Source: Alicyclobacillus shizuokensis NBRC 103103 (lineage in GTDB: Bacteria > Bacillota > Bacilli > Alicyclobacillales > Alicyclobacillaceae). From it: a DNA stretch of 64,000 bases. The notes under the pieces are model-generated. The model had not been told where the DNA came from. It saw only the letters and a program-made list of their open reading frames with translations, and did no database searches. This document shows, one piece after another, positions 1 through 8,735 of the stretch (the first letter of the stretch is position 1; each line of letters begins with the position of its first letter). The translations under genes were made by a program, and so were the position numbers. Where the stretch lies: positions 1-64,000 of the forward strand of contig NZ_BCQV01000023.1 in assembly GCF_001552255.1 (NCBI RefSeq). Direction: 5' to 3'.

Positions 1-930
1 CGTGAGATGGAATTCGGAAGGAAACTGGAGGCAAACTCCCGGCCTGAGGCACGCGAACCGCATCCGAGGCTGTCCCAGTCGGACGAGTTGCCATGACACA
101 ACGATGTCAGAAGTCGCCAAAGGCTTGGCAGTAGGCAGTAAATGCGGCGGGTAGATGGGAGGAAACAGCCCACTCTTATCCGGGGAGGCCTGCCCGGTAC
201 GCCGGTAAAGCCGGTAACTGCCATCGGGAGGTGGCGCTGGGCAGGAGTCAGCAGAGGCTATCGTACGCGGGCGAGCGCTCGTCTGCAGAAAGGCCAAACA
301 CGAAACGAGGCTGGACTGGATGCGTTCATGCGACGAGCAACGACAGCAGAATACCCCATACGGAGTCTCCGCTCGAAGGGTAGCGGTCAAGCTGCGAGAG
401 GCCGAGCAGGGAGGGCGGAGTTCGTCGTCGGCACAAGTGCAGATTCCATCCTTCGAAGCAGGGAACTCTCTGTTGGAGAGAATGCTGGATCGGGACTCTG
501 CTCCGGGCCCTTCGCCGAGTCGAAGCCAACAAGAGAGTGCCAGGGGTGGATGGAGTGACCGTAGAAGAACTGCGGTCGTACATCCAGATCGACTGGGCGG
601 ACATCCGTCAAGCTGCTCACGGGGACCTACAAATCACAGCCGGTCAGTCGGGGCGAAATTCCGAAACCCGAAGGCGAATGCGGGGCTTTGGGATACCGAC
701 CGTGATGGATCGACTCATCCAACAGGCGCTGCTTCAGATACTCACCCCCATCTTCGACCCAGATTTTTCCAAGCACAGCTATGGATTTCGGCCGGGCCGG
801 AGCGTCCATGACGCGGTACAGAGGGCCCAAAAGCACATCCAAGATGGGTACCGATGGGCCGTCGACTTGGACATGGCGCTGTCGATGGATGCGACGAGCG
901 GGATCATTTATCATCTCCAGTCCGTTTCGG
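1..930 (+). mobile_element. Decayed group II intron (5' RNA part plus broken RT)
   Basis: The first ~330 bases have the look of the 5' ribozyme domains of a bacterial group II intron lying just before an LtrA-type reverse transcriptase. The RT follows in fragments over three frames up to about 875-930. No domain V/VI-like 3' end and no YADD catalytic motif were found, and the 5' boundary lies at or before the window start. The element is therefore 3'-truncated and cannot splice on its own. Boundaries are estimates. Confidence 0.7.
335..930 (+). pseudogene. Group II intron reverse transcriptase/maturase, frameshifted and truncated
   Basis: RT blocks occur in different frames. The first is a leader block with EAEQGGRSSSSAQVQ and LLERMLDRDS (to ~498). 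Then a +1 shift reads LRALRRVEANKRVPGVDGVTVEEL. Another shift near 610 reads KLLTGTYKSQPVSRGEIPKP. A third near 675 reads MRGFGIPTVMDRLIQQALLQ, followed by SYGFRPGRS and DGYRWAVDLD. Homology stops just after the VDLD block at about 875, before the palm-domain catalytic motif. At least three frameshifts plus the truncation make it a pseudogene. Family-level identification is secure. Confidence 0.85.
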
Positions 931-1219
931 GCGGTTGGTTTTTATCATATCCGGCGAAGACTTGGGCGTGGCAAACTCGCTGGTCTAGAGCTGGACCATG
1001 CCACTCGACTCCAGTGGGTCGTCATGTGGGCCGTAGCTCCCAAGCGATCCTTGCTGTCATACCCCGAATTCATCCCCATATAGATAGACCAACTTCCCCT
1101 TTTCGGCGTTCGCACATTCGACCAGTCTAGACTTCAGTGACCTGACGGTCAGGGGCACCCGACGTAACCCCTAGACTTTTGAATCCGTCAGGAAGACGTT
1201 GCCGTGAGGAGAGTTCCGA
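931..1219. other. Intergenic stretch with no supported gene
   Basis: Between the last recognisable RT block and the GntR remnant I see no convincing coding sequence. A short inverted repeat lies near 1139-1152 around the string cctgacggtcagg, without a T-run. The stretch is probably junction debris of the intron truncation. Confidence 0.5.
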
Positions 1220-1444
1220 GTGCTTGATAGACAAAGTTCTGTGCCATTGTACCAACAGGTGAAACAGTGGTTGAAGATGGAAATTCGCGAGGGAACACAT
1301 TTCGAATGTGAAAGGCTTTCCATTCCGAACGGTGAAACTGTGATTGAACTGCGGCGGCTGCGTTTGGCGGATGGAGCGCCGATGGTACTGGAAACGGCTG
1401 TGCTGCCGTTTGCGCTGTGTCACTCGCTCATCGAACTTCCATGA
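1220..1444 (+). pseudogene. GntR/UTRA-family regulator remnant with internal deletion
   Basis: A 74-residue frame starts at GTG 1220 after a GAGGAGAG ribosome site. Its N-terminus (PLYQQVKQWLKMEIREG) is the first helix of a GntR winged-helix domain. From residue ~33 it reads as the start of a UTRA effector domain (LSIPNGETVIELRRLRLADG, then VLETAVLPFALCHSL). The rest of the DNA-binding domain and linker is missing, deleted in frame, and the UTRA domain stops early. It lies directly upstream of the PTS operon and was probably that operon's sugar-phosphate-responsive repressor (NagR/YvoA-like). It should no longer bind DNA, so the operon may be unregulated or under another regulator. Confidence 0.75.
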
Positions 1445-1542
1445 ATTGTGGGTATGACCATCGCTCGACTTTAGACGTATCTGGATGGATGCTTGTTTTG
1501 GATTTCCGTCACGAGGACCCGTGAAAAGTGAGGTGTATTTTT

Positions 1543-2286
1543 ATGCATTCGTACGCCATTTGGGTTCCGATTGTTTTGGCACTTCTCGCGTATGTAGGCA
1601 TCGTATTCAATCTTGGGCCCGGCTTATGGATTCAGGAAGCGTTAGTCATGGGACTCATCACGGGCTGGATGGTCGGTGACGTAAAGCTTGGATTGACCAT
1701 TGGCGCGACACTGACGCTGATGTCGTTGGGCATGTGGACATACGGAGGTGCAACCATCCCTGATTTCATGACCGGTGCCATCTTAGGGACCGCGATTGGG
1801 GCATTGGGAGGTGGTGAAACGGCTGGTCTCGCTGTCGCGATTCCGGCATCTATCTTGATGACTCAGCTGGATGTGTTGGGACGCGCCGTAACCACCATCT
1901 TCATCCACGCAGCCGACAAGTACGCTGAGCGGGGTGATCTGCGCGGCATTACGTGGATGCATCTATTGGGCCAATTGCCTTGGGGATTGACGCGGGCGAT
2001 TCCCGTCTTCTTAGCCGTTTGGCTAGGTGCAGGTCCAATTCAAAGTGTGATTCACTCCATGCCGCAATGGTTCATGAATGGCATGCACGTAACCGGGCTC
2101 ATGCTTCCTGCACTTGGATTTGCCCTTTTACTCAATCAGCTGCCGATTCGTAAACACTGGCCGTTTCTTGTCATTGGCTTTATTCTGTTCGCCTATTTGA
2201 AGGTTTCGATTCTCGGGATTGCCTTGGCTGCCCTGGCGGCGAGCTTCCTATACATTCGCTTGAAAGGAAGTGAGGCAGATGCCTAA
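1543..2286 (+). CDS. PTS mannose/sorbose-family EIIC permease
   Basis: Membrane channel subunit of a mannose-family (Man/Aga/Sor) phosphotransferase system. The 247-residue protein is almost wholly hydrophobic, with the family stretch EALVMGLITGWMVGDVKLGL followed by GATLTLMSLGMWTYGGATIPD and a GGG-rich loop. ATG 1543 is chosen because GAGGTG lies 7 bases upstream; an upstream in-frame GTG at 1528 lacks such a site. It overlaps the IID gene by 8 bases, showing translational coupling. The transported sugar cannot be read from the sequence; an amino sugar or its derivative fits the downstream SIS protein (inference). Confidence 0.9.
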   Translation: MHSYAIWVPIVLALLAYVGIVFNLGPGLWIQEALVMGLITGWMVGDVKLGLTIGATLTLMSLGMWTYGGATIPDFMTGAILGTAIGALGGGETAGLAVAIPASILMTQLDVLGRAVTTIFIHAADKYAERGDLRGITWMHLLGQLPWGLTRAIPVFLAVWLGAGPIQSVIHSMPQWFMNGMHVTGLMLPALGFALLLNQLPIRKHWPFLVIGFILFAYLKVSILGIALAALAASFLYIRLKGSEADA

Positions 2287-3121
2287 CTCGGAAACTTCTT
2301 CGTTGTCCGGGACAGTGACGAAAAGAGACGTCCGATCCGCTATGTGGCGGCACCTCATCACCCTGCAATGGTCCTGGAACTATGAACGCATGCAGGCGCT
2401 GGGTTATCTTTGGTCGATGCTGCCGATTTTGAAAAAGGTCTATACTGACCGAAATGACCTGATTCAAGCCATGAAGCGTCATCTGCAGTTTTATAATACG
2501 AACCCGCAAATCGGTTCACCGCCCATTTTCGGTGCCACCGTCGCCCTGGAATCGGAGAAACTCGGAGATGCGGTCGACAGTTTGAAGGTCGGGTTGATGG
2601 GGCCGTTTGCTGGCATTGGTGACACTATCCAGGGGGTCTTGATTCGCCCCATGATTGCCGTGTTTGCCGCCTCGCTGGCTCTGGCCGGAAGCTGGATTGG
2701 ATCGGCCCTGATGTTTCTCATGGGATTGGTGTGGTGTATTTTAATGGTTCCCCTTTTCTATCTCGGCTATCGCCGCGGCATCGGTTTCGTGGACGAAGTG
2801 GTAGGGGGCGGCTTGATAGACCGGATTACCGAAATTGCCACCATCTTTGGCGTCATGGTCGTCGGCGGCTTTGTGCCGAGCATCATGACCAACCTGAAAA
2901 CACCGCTTTCCTTCCATAAAACTGTAGAACTTGCCGGCAAGGCGACCACCAAGACCATTTCCCTGCAAGATACGCTGGACAAAATCTTCCCTTCCCTCTT
3001 TCCCGTTCTGGTTGTAGCACTTGCCTACTGGCTGATGAAGCGATTCAAACTGTCGCCGGTCTGGGTGTTGTTGATTCTCGTTGTCCTCGCCTTTATCACC
3101 AGTGCCATTGGCCTGTTTTAG
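2279..3121 (+). CDS. PTS mannose/sorbose-family EIID subunit
   Basis: Second membrane subunit of the mannose-family PTS, which forms the permease with IIC. The 280-residue protein carries the typical N-terminal WSWNYERMQALGYLWSMLPIL block, the NTNPQIGSPPIFGATVALE block and the loop DSLKVGLMGPFAGIGDTIQG, with hydrophobic helices at the C-terminus. ATG 2279 follows an AGGAAG site; an in-frame GTG at 2270 is the alternative. The gene order IIC-IID-IIA-IIB places the soluble subunits after the membrane ones, unlike E. coli manXYZ. Confidence 0.92.
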   Translation: MPNSETSSLSGTVTKRDVRSAMWRHLITLQWSWNYERMQALGYLWSMLPILKKVYTDRNDLIQAMKRHLQFYNTNPQIGSPPIFGATVALESEKLGDAVDSLKVGLMGPFAGIGDTIQGVLIRPMIAVFAASLALAGSWIGSALMFLMGLVWCILMVPLFYLGYRRGIGFVDEVVGGGLIDRITEIATIFGVMVVGGFVPSIMTNLKTPLSFHKTVELAGKATTKTISLQDTLDKIFPSLFPVLVVALAYWLMKRFKLSPVWVLLILVVLAFITSAIGLF

Positions 3122-3140
3122 GCACGAAGGGGGTGCCAGT

Positions 3141-3536
3141 GTGGGTGGCATTATCATTGTCGGACACGGAGAAGCGCCGGCAGCCTTGCTGGCTGCCGCG
3201 GAAATGATTCTGGGTCCACAGACCGGAGTGCGTACGCTGAATCTATACCAAGACACCAACTTGGAATCATTTTCTGAAAATTTATTCGAAATCATACAGA
3301 AGATGGAGGACGGTAACGGGGTGCTTATTCTGTGCGATGTGTTGGGTGGAAGCCCAGGAAATGCTGCAACGACCATGATGGGCAAGGGTGTGGAGGTGGT
3401 GAGTGGAGTCAATCTGCCGATGTTGTTGGAAGTCCTCGGGAAGCGAAACTTGTCTTGCTCACAGCTGGCTGTACTGGCCAAGACGGCTGGTCAAAACGGG
3501 ATTGCGAGAGTCAACGATTTGCTGCGCGAGGAGTGA
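3141..3536 (+). CDS. PTS mannose/sorbose-family EIIA subunit
   Basis: Cytoplasmic phosphocarrier of the mannose-family PTS; it receives phosphate from HPr. The reading frame is open upstream, but GTG 3141 is chosen because it gives the family N-terminus (GGIIIVGHGEAP) with the phosphorylated histidine at residue 9, as in ManX-type IIA, and because GAAGGGGG lies upstream. At 131 residues it has normal length. The motif LCDVLGGSPGNAA is the conserved second loop. It is a separate polypeptide, not fused to IIB. Confidence 0.9.
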   Translation: MGGIIIVGHGEAPAALLAAAEMILGPQTGVRTLNLYQDTNLESFSENLFEIIQKMEDGNGVLILCDVLGGSPGNAATTMMGKGVEVVSGVNLPMLLEVLGKRNLSCSQLAVLAKTAGQNGIARVNDLLREE

Positions 3537-3543
3537 ATAATAT

Positions 3544-4035
3544 ATGCCGGTGAAACACTTGCGCATCGATAACCGCCTCATTCACGGTCAGGTCACTGCA
3601 ACCTGGGTCCAGTCGATTGGTGCGAATCACATTCTGGTGGTCAACGACCAAGTCGCCCGTGATCCGATTCAAAAAGTACTCTTACCGAAGGCGGCACGTG
3701 GTGTCAAAACGTCTGTGCTCAGCGTGGAGGAGGCGGTGGCGTATGTCCAAGACCCGTCCCATGAGAAGGATAGCATCTTGATGGTTGTCAAGCTTCCCTC
3801 GGATGCCCTGCGCGTTTTGGAGGGCGGGGTCAGACCCGCGCAGGTCAACGTCGGTAACCAGGCCCCGACGCCAGGCACCGATTATAAGATGGTCACGAAA
3901 TCGATAGCCGTAACTGCGGCTGACACGGAGATTTATAAATCCATCGCCGCCAAGGGGTTCACTGTGACTGCACAGATGCTCCCGACAGACAGTAAGCTGG
4001 ACCTGCTTGAGCTCATCCGCAAGAAGGGGTTCTAA
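3544..4035 (+). CDS. PTS mannose/sorbose-family EIIB subunit
   Basis: Cytoplasmic subunit that takes phosphate from IIA and passes it to the sugar. The 163-residue protein has the signature IDNRLIHGQVTATW, with the phosphorylated histidine at residue 14, and the NDQVARDPIQK block, both diagnostic of the family. The start is ATG 3544, seven bases after the IIA stop. The next gene begins five bases after the stop, so all these genes form one operon. Confidence 0.93.
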   Translation: MPVKHLRIDNRLIHGQVTATWVQSIGANHILVVNDQVARDPIQKVLLPKAARGVKTSVLSVEEAVAYVQDPSHEKDSILMVVKLPSDALRVLEGGVRPAQVNVGNQAPTPGTDYKMVTKSIAVTAADTEIYKSIAAKGFTVTAQMLPTDSKLDLLELIRKKGF

Positions 4036-4039
4036 ACAG

Positions 4040-5311
4040 ATGATGTTCATCGGTGCGGCGGAGAAATTCTTGTGCCCTCCCAGTCTTCACATGGGTGGCT
4101 ATATAGATCGGAAGGGTTTGAGCCAAGGAACACACGATGAATTGGGCGTCAAGGCGATGTGTTTCATCGATAGCGAGGTAGCACCTGTCTTCATAGTGTC
4201 GTGTGACGTATTGGATATCCCGGTAGATTGGCAGGGGCGTGTTTATGAATCGATCAAGGGTTTCCTTTCCTTGGATGATTTTCATCTTGTCATTGCATCG
4301 ACACATACGCACGCCGCACCGGATATCCAGTTCGTGAGCCCGCCTGAACAGACATATGCCGAAACTGTGTTTGAAACGATTCTATCCGTGTGTCGTGAGG
4401 CCTTTCAGTCGAAAGAAATGTGCACGCGTTTTTCTTTCGGCACGACCTTGATCTCTGATATCGGATGTATTCGCCGTCAGGGACAGAGAATCGCGCTGCC
4501 ACTCACGGTGCAGGCGTTTTATACTCATTCGCGATCCGATAAGCCCCAAGGTATTATCGTGCACTTTCCTTGTCACCCGACCATCCTGGGCGCCGATAAC
4601 CGATGGTACTCGGCCGAATATCCGGGTGTCATTGCGAGCCGGCTGGCCAGCGTCTTTGAGGGCGCATGCGTCTGTTTTTTCAACGGGGCTGCCGGGGATA
4701 TCAGTGCCCGCTGTACGCGGCGGGAGCAGACGTTCAGAGAGATGGAACGTATCGGAAATGAGTTGGCTGAGCGAGCCTGTCGGCTGATCCGTAACCCCGA
4801 CAAGGTGGTTGGCGTCCGGGAGGACTGGAGTTTCCACGCAGCGAGTCGGGAGGTTCTGTTACAGCCGCAACCGTTGAACGATGCGCTGCTAACAACACTT
4901 TCGAACAGTGTAAAGACCGAGACGCGCTCGGCCATGAGCAGTGTCCAAGCGGATCGGACACGACACACTTTGCTGCAAGCATTGCAGGCGTGGCGCAGTG
5001 GGTGGCTGGCCAATGCCAAGCCTGTGCGTGTGCAGGTCATGGCTGTATCTTTCTCAGCCTGTGTGGATTACGTTTTTTGGCCCGGGGAGCCGTTTTCAAA
5101 CTATGCGAAGATCATCCAACACGCGAGAACTCATCCGGTCGTGCTCGTCGGCTACGCCGGAGGCGTCGGATACCTCCCCGATGTGGACGCAGATGATGAC
5201 GTTTCTTATGAAGTCTTGATGAGTCAGTATGGCCGCGCGGCGGGGCAGCGCCTACTGGCTGCAAGTCGAGGGCTATTAGAAACATGGGAAAGAGGGGAGG
5301 CCTGGTCATGA
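4040..5311 (+). CDS. Neutral/alkaline ceramidase-like amidohydrolase
   Basis: The 423-residue protein resembles the catalytic N-terminal domain of neutral/alkaline non-lysosomal ceramidase-type proteins. These use a zinc ion held by histidines; here the THTHAAPD motif (about residue 90) supplies the HxH and a later FPCHPTILG and NGAAGDIS give the other conserved blocks. There is no signal peptide, so it should act in the cytoplasm. Sitting inside a PTS operon it probably cleaves an amide (for example an acyl or N-acetyl group) from the imported phosphosugar rather than a sphingolipid (inference). ATG 4040 is followed directly by a second ATG; either may start. Confidence 0.75.
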   Translation: MMFIGAAEKFLCPPSLHMGGYIDRKGLSQGTHDELGVKAMCFIDSEVAPVFIVSCDVLDIPVDWQGRVYESIKGFLSLDDFHLVIASTHTHAAPDIQFVSPPEQTYAETVFETILSVCREAFQSKEMCTRFSFGTTLISDIGCIRRQGQRIALPLTVQAFYTHSRSDKPQGIIVHFPCHPTILGADNRWYSAEYPGVIASRLASVFEGACVCFFNGAAGDISARCTRREQTFREMERIGNELAERACRLIRNPDKVVGVREDWSFHAASREVLLQPQPLNDALLTTLSNSVKTETRSAMSSVQADRTRHTLLQALQAWRSGWLANAKPVRVQVMAVSFSACVDYVFWPGEPFSNYAKIIQHARTHPVVLVGYAGGVGYLPDVDADDDVSYEVLMSQYGRAAGQRLLAASRGLLETWERGEAWS

Positions 5312-6048
5312 TCTCCGCTGTTGCATTTTTTCAGACCGTCGAACAAGTTCTGGCCAAGCTACGGGAGACGCAGTTGGTTGCCATTGAACGTGCGGCTTTT
5401 GTATTGGCCGAATGTGTGGAGAATGATGGGGTGGTGCACGTTTTTGGAACAGGTCACTCCAAGGCGTTTGCCATGGAGATGTGCCATCGTGCAGGAGGTA
5501 TCGTTCCGATGCACATGATGTCGCTGGACGACCTGTTCCTCCGTGGCCTTCGTCCAATCGATGACTTACAAGATCCGTCTTTAGAAAGAGATCCGGCGAT
5601 TGCTCACCAGCTTTTGGCATGTTACGACATTGAACCGAGGGACGCGGCCGTGGTCGTATCCAATTCCGGCCGCAACGGCGTGATTGTCGAAATGGCACTG
5701 GCGCTCAAGCAAAAAGGACTGCCGGTTGTCTGTGTAACGTCACTGGCACACAGCCAAGCAGTTTCGTCGCGCCATCTGTCCGGGAAACGGCTTTTCGAGG
5801 TCGCGGATTGCGTCATTGACAACTGTGGGCCAATGGGGGATGCCATTCTGACGGATGAGCGTCTGAGCACGAAAGCTTGTTCTGTGTCTTCCGTCACCGG
5901 GGCGGTCATTGCCCAATGCCTGACGGCGGAAGTGATACGGATTCTTTTGCGAAGAGGCGAATCCATTCCGGTTTATATGAGTGCCAACTTGGATGGGGCA
6001 GATGAGTGGAATGAAAATATTCGTGCTCGCTACCAAGGGAGGATTTAG
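5308..6048 (+). CDS. SIS-domain sugar-phosphate-binding protein (UPF0309/AgaS-like)
   Basis: This 246-residue protein has a sugar isomerase (SIS) fold. HVFGTGHSKAFAMEM is the first phosphosugar-binding loop and VVVSNSGRNGVIVEMAL the second. SIS proteins isomerise or deaminate phosphosugars or sense them. ATG 5308 overlaps the upstream stop as ATGA, so it is translationally coupled to the ceramidase-like gene. The pair probably finishes degradation of the PTS substrate: one enzyme opens an amide and this one handles the resulting amino- or keto-sugar phosphate (inference). It is the last gene of the PTS operon. Confidence 0.8.
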   Translation: MISAVAFFQTVEQVLAKLRETQLVAIERAAFVLAECVENDGVVHVFGTGHSKAFAMEMCHRAGGIVPMHMMSLDDLFLRGLRPIDDLQDPSLERDPAIAHQLLACYDIEPRDAAVVVSNSGRNGVIVEMALALKQKGLPVVCVTSLAHSQAVSSRHLSGKRLFEVADCVIDNCGPMGDAILTDERLSTKACSVSSVTGAVIAQCLTAEVIRILLRRGESIPVYMSANLDGADEWNENIRARYQGRI

Positions 6049-6313
6049 CCGGCTTTCATCCTGCATAGTATCCTGAGCCAGGCGTGCGAGCATTCGTGCA
6101 ATCCTGATATACCGTATGACCGGGTGGGTAGTCATCCTGCCACTCCTGATCGATGGTTGGTTGTGTGCAACTTTTTCACGCGAATTTCGTGCCTGGGTAC
6201 CTCTTTTCACGAATGCAATTCCGCCGTCGACCGAATACGTCTGCCCCCACCACCCATGTGACCCCCAGCATACATTGGACCACAGGAGTCCGAGTGCAGG
6301 GGGAGAAGCAAGA

Positions 6314-6706
6314 GTGGATTCACAAGCACGTGTTATGGGCGTGGTCTATGAGCATGATGAAACGGGCGGCGCCATGCATTCCCATGAAATGTTTCTCGTA
6401 ACGTGGGATGGAAGAATTTTGCACACCCATGGATTTTGCGGTGTGACATCTTTTGATGTAGGACATCGCCATGGGTATGCAGGCGTCACTGCCCCAGCTC
6501 CAAGTGGTGTGCCGCACACTCATATGTATTCAACGGTGACGACGTTCAACGACGGTCATGTTCATTCCATCAAGGGTCGAACAGGGCCTGCCATTCCTTT
6601 ACCTGGGGGTGGACACTATCATCTCTTCGAAGGCGTTACGACGGTCAATGGAAGAATTCCGCATCATCATTCCTACTGCGGAAAAACAGGACTTGCCAAT
6701 GAATAG
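6314..6706 (+). CDS. YmaF-family histidine-rich protein
   Basis: A 130-residue soluble protein made almost entirely of repeats centred on H-x-H: HSHE, HTHG, HRHG, HTHM, HVHS, HYHL and HHHS, each followed by a G-V-T-like strand (FCGVTSFD, YAGVTAP, FEGVTTVN). It matches the YmaF family of Bacillus, whose function is unknown; the HxH array suggests metal binding. The frame is open upstream to 6116, but GTG 6314 has a GGGGGAG site 8 bases before it; ATG 6335 is the alternative. It is separated from the PTS operon by 265 bases and probably transcribed on its own. Confidence 0.8.
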   Translation: MDSQARVMGVVYEHDETGGAMHSHEMFLVTWDGRILHTHGFCGVTSFDVGHRHGYAGVTAPAPSGVPHTHMYSTVTTFNDGHVHSIKGRTGPAIPLPGGGHYHLFEGVTTVNGRIPHHHSYCGKTGLANE

Positions 6707-6908
6707 GAGCCACTTCGAGCATTCCAAAATTGATGGTGGTCGGGGAAGGTGCCCACCCTGCGGATGCAGAGGTCATTTTTCGGGCAGGCAATAGCTTGGA
6801 ACAGAAACCTTCGCACAACACTGGTAGGGCCAATGTTAAGGAGCGCCTTGGTCGCATTCCTTCGGGACCAGGGCTGTCTCGTGACAACATGGCTATTTGT
6901 CCTCCCAT

Positions 6909-7733
6909 TTACTTGATCCCGGTCGTCGAGATACCCTTCACAAACTGCTTCTGGAACACTAAGAACACGATGACCATCGGCAGGGTCAGCAAGATCACAC
7001 CTGCCATGACGCTGTTCCAGTAGGCATCGTACTGGCCGTAAAATGAATTCAATCCGACTGGCAGTGTGTACATATCTTGGCTTGTCGCAAGGAGTACCGG
7101 CCAGAGGAATGAGTTCCAGTTTCCCTGAAATGTGAAAATGGTTTGCGCAGCCAGGAGTGGACGTGACAATGGCAAAAAGATGCGCCAAAAGACCCCCCAG
7201 TGTCCTAATCCATCGATTCGGGCAGCTTCTTCCAGTTCTTTTGGCAGACCGAGGAAGAACTGACGGGCGAGAAAGATCATGAACGGTGACATCAGGAACG
7301 GGATCGTCAAGCCCTGGTACGTGTCAATCCAGCCCAACTTAGCCAAGAGCATGTAGATGGGTACGAGGACGACCTGGGATGGAATCATCATGATGGCGAG
7401 GAAGGCGTAAAACAAAAGGCCGCGTCCCGGGAACCTCAGCCGCGCGAACGCGTATCCAGCGAGCGTGTTCACGCAGAGATTCCCCGCCGTCACAATAACC
7501 GCGACGACCGTGCTGTTCAGCAGCCAACGAGCGAACGGGAAGTCGTGTATGATGGTTGCGTAGCTCCCAAAGTTCAGGTGACTGATGGGAACGATGCTGG
7601 TAAACACTTCATCCGTCGGTTTGAGCGAAGTATAGACGGACCATACAAACGGCAACAAGGACACGCAAGCGTACAAAATGGCTATGATATACAGCACGTG
7701 TCTCGGACGCCGATATACCGCCTCGCGGGACAC
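6909..7733 (-). CDS. Sugar ABC transporter permease, MalG type
   Basis: Inner permease of a carbohydrate (CUT1) ABC importer, 274 residues with six predicted membrane helices. The EAA loop for docking the ATPase reads EEAARIDGLGHWGVFWRIFLPLSRP. The C-terminus FVKGISTTGIK is typical of MalG-type subunits. GTG 7733 follows AAGGAGG by 7 bases. It is the last gene of the minus-strand operon. No ATPase gene is present; as in many Bacillota, a shared MsmX-like ATPase elsewhere would energise it (inference). Confidence 0.93.
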   Translation of the reverse strand: MSREAVYRRPRHVLYIIAILYACVSLLPFVWSVYTSLKPTDEVFTSIVPISHLNFGSYATIIHDFPFARWLLNSTVVAVIVTAGNLCVNTLAGYAFARLRFPGRGLLFYAFLAIMMIPSQVVLVPIYMLLAKLGWIDTYQGLTIPFLMSPFMIFLARQFFLGLPKELEEAARIDGLGHWGVFWRIFLPLSRPLLAAQTIFTFQGNWNSFLWPVLLATSQDMYTLPVGLNSFYGQYDAYWNSVMAGVILLTLPMVIVFLVFQKQFVKGISTTGIK

Positions 7734-7792
7734 CGCAATTCCTCCTTCTTTCGCAGTGCAATCGCCAGCACCAGTGCAGGCAGTTGCAACAC

Positions 7793-8710
7793 CTAATCTT
7801 CGCGGCCGACCAAGTAGTGTTGAATCAGCGTCAGAATCATAATGATGGCAAAGAGTACGAAGGCCATCGCCGAAGCGTATCCCATCTGCATATCCTTGAA
7901 CCCTTTAATGAACAGGTCCAGTATGACCGTCAACGTCGCGTTTAGTGGTCCACCTGTACCTCCAGAGACGACATACGCCTGGTCGAACACCTGAAAGGTG
8001 CCAATCAACGACATGACAATCACCAAAAAGGTGGTCCTGCGCAACATGGGGATGGTGATGTGACGTGTCAACTTCCATCCACTGGCCCCATCTATCGCTG
8101 CCGCTTCGTACAACTCATCCGGTATATCCTGCAGTCCCGCCAAGTAGATGATCATGAACTGGCCGACGGTGGACCAGATGGCCATCACCATGATGGCCGG
8201 GAGAGCGAAGGTGGGACTGTTGAAGTAATTGGGGCCCTGAACACCGAACAAGGCGAGAAATTGGTTGACCAGTCCGCGCGGCTGGAACAGAAATACAAAC
8301 ATGACACTGACCGCGACCGTCGAGGTGACGGTTGGCAGATAGTAGGCGACCCGAAAGAACGTTTTCCCCTGGACTCGATTGACAATAATGGCCAAAAACA
8401 GGGCAAGAGCAGTTTGTACGGGCACCACACCTAATGAATACAACGTGGTATTCCACAACGCGCGAAGAAAGACAGGATCGTGAAATAAATGAACATAGTT
8501 CGCCAGTCCGACAAATCGGTTGGACTGTTCATCAAGGAATGAGAATTGTTGGAAACTGATATAGAACGCATAAAGAATCGGGCCAACCAGGAACACAACC
8601 AAGGCGGTCAGCGCTGGCAGGACAAAAAGGTACCCTGCCAACGCTTGATCCACCGAACTCCTTCTTGAGGAGTGGTGAGCCACAACAGTATGCGTGTGCA
8701 CGCCGTTCAC
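7793..8710 (-). CDS. Sugar ABC transporter permease, MalF type
   Basis: Partner permease of the same importer, 305 residues. It has an N-terminal helix (YLFVLPALTALVVFLVGPI), then the periplasmic-facing segment FVGLANYVHLFHDPVFLRAL and the EAA loop YEAAAIDGASGWKLTRHITIP. GTG 8710 is preceded by AAGGGGG at 8 bases. A strong hairpin (8736-8776) separates it from the binding-protein gene. Translation of the next gene (MalG type) starts 59 bases after its stop. Confidence 0.93.
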   Translation of the reverse strand: MNGVHTHTVVAHHSSRRSSVDQALAGYLFVLPALTALVVFLVGPILYAFYISFQQFSFLDEQSNRFVGLANYVHLFHDPVFLRALWNTTLYSLGVVPVQTALALFLAIIVNRVQGKTFFRVAYYLPTVTSTVAVSVMFVFLFQPRGLVNQFLALFGVQGPNYFNSPTFALPAIMVMAIWSTVGQFMIIYLAGLQDIPDELYEAAAIDGASGWKLTRHITIPMLRRTTFLVIVMSLIGTFQVFDQAYVVSGGTGGPLNATLTVILDLFIKGFKDMQMGYASAMAFVLFAIIMILTLIQHYLVGRED

Positions 8711-8735
8711 CCTGCATGCCCCCTTTTCGACATGT

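Noticed and set aside
1139-1152. Inverted repeat near 1139-1152 as a terminator
   Set aside because: Short, with practically no loop and no T-run.
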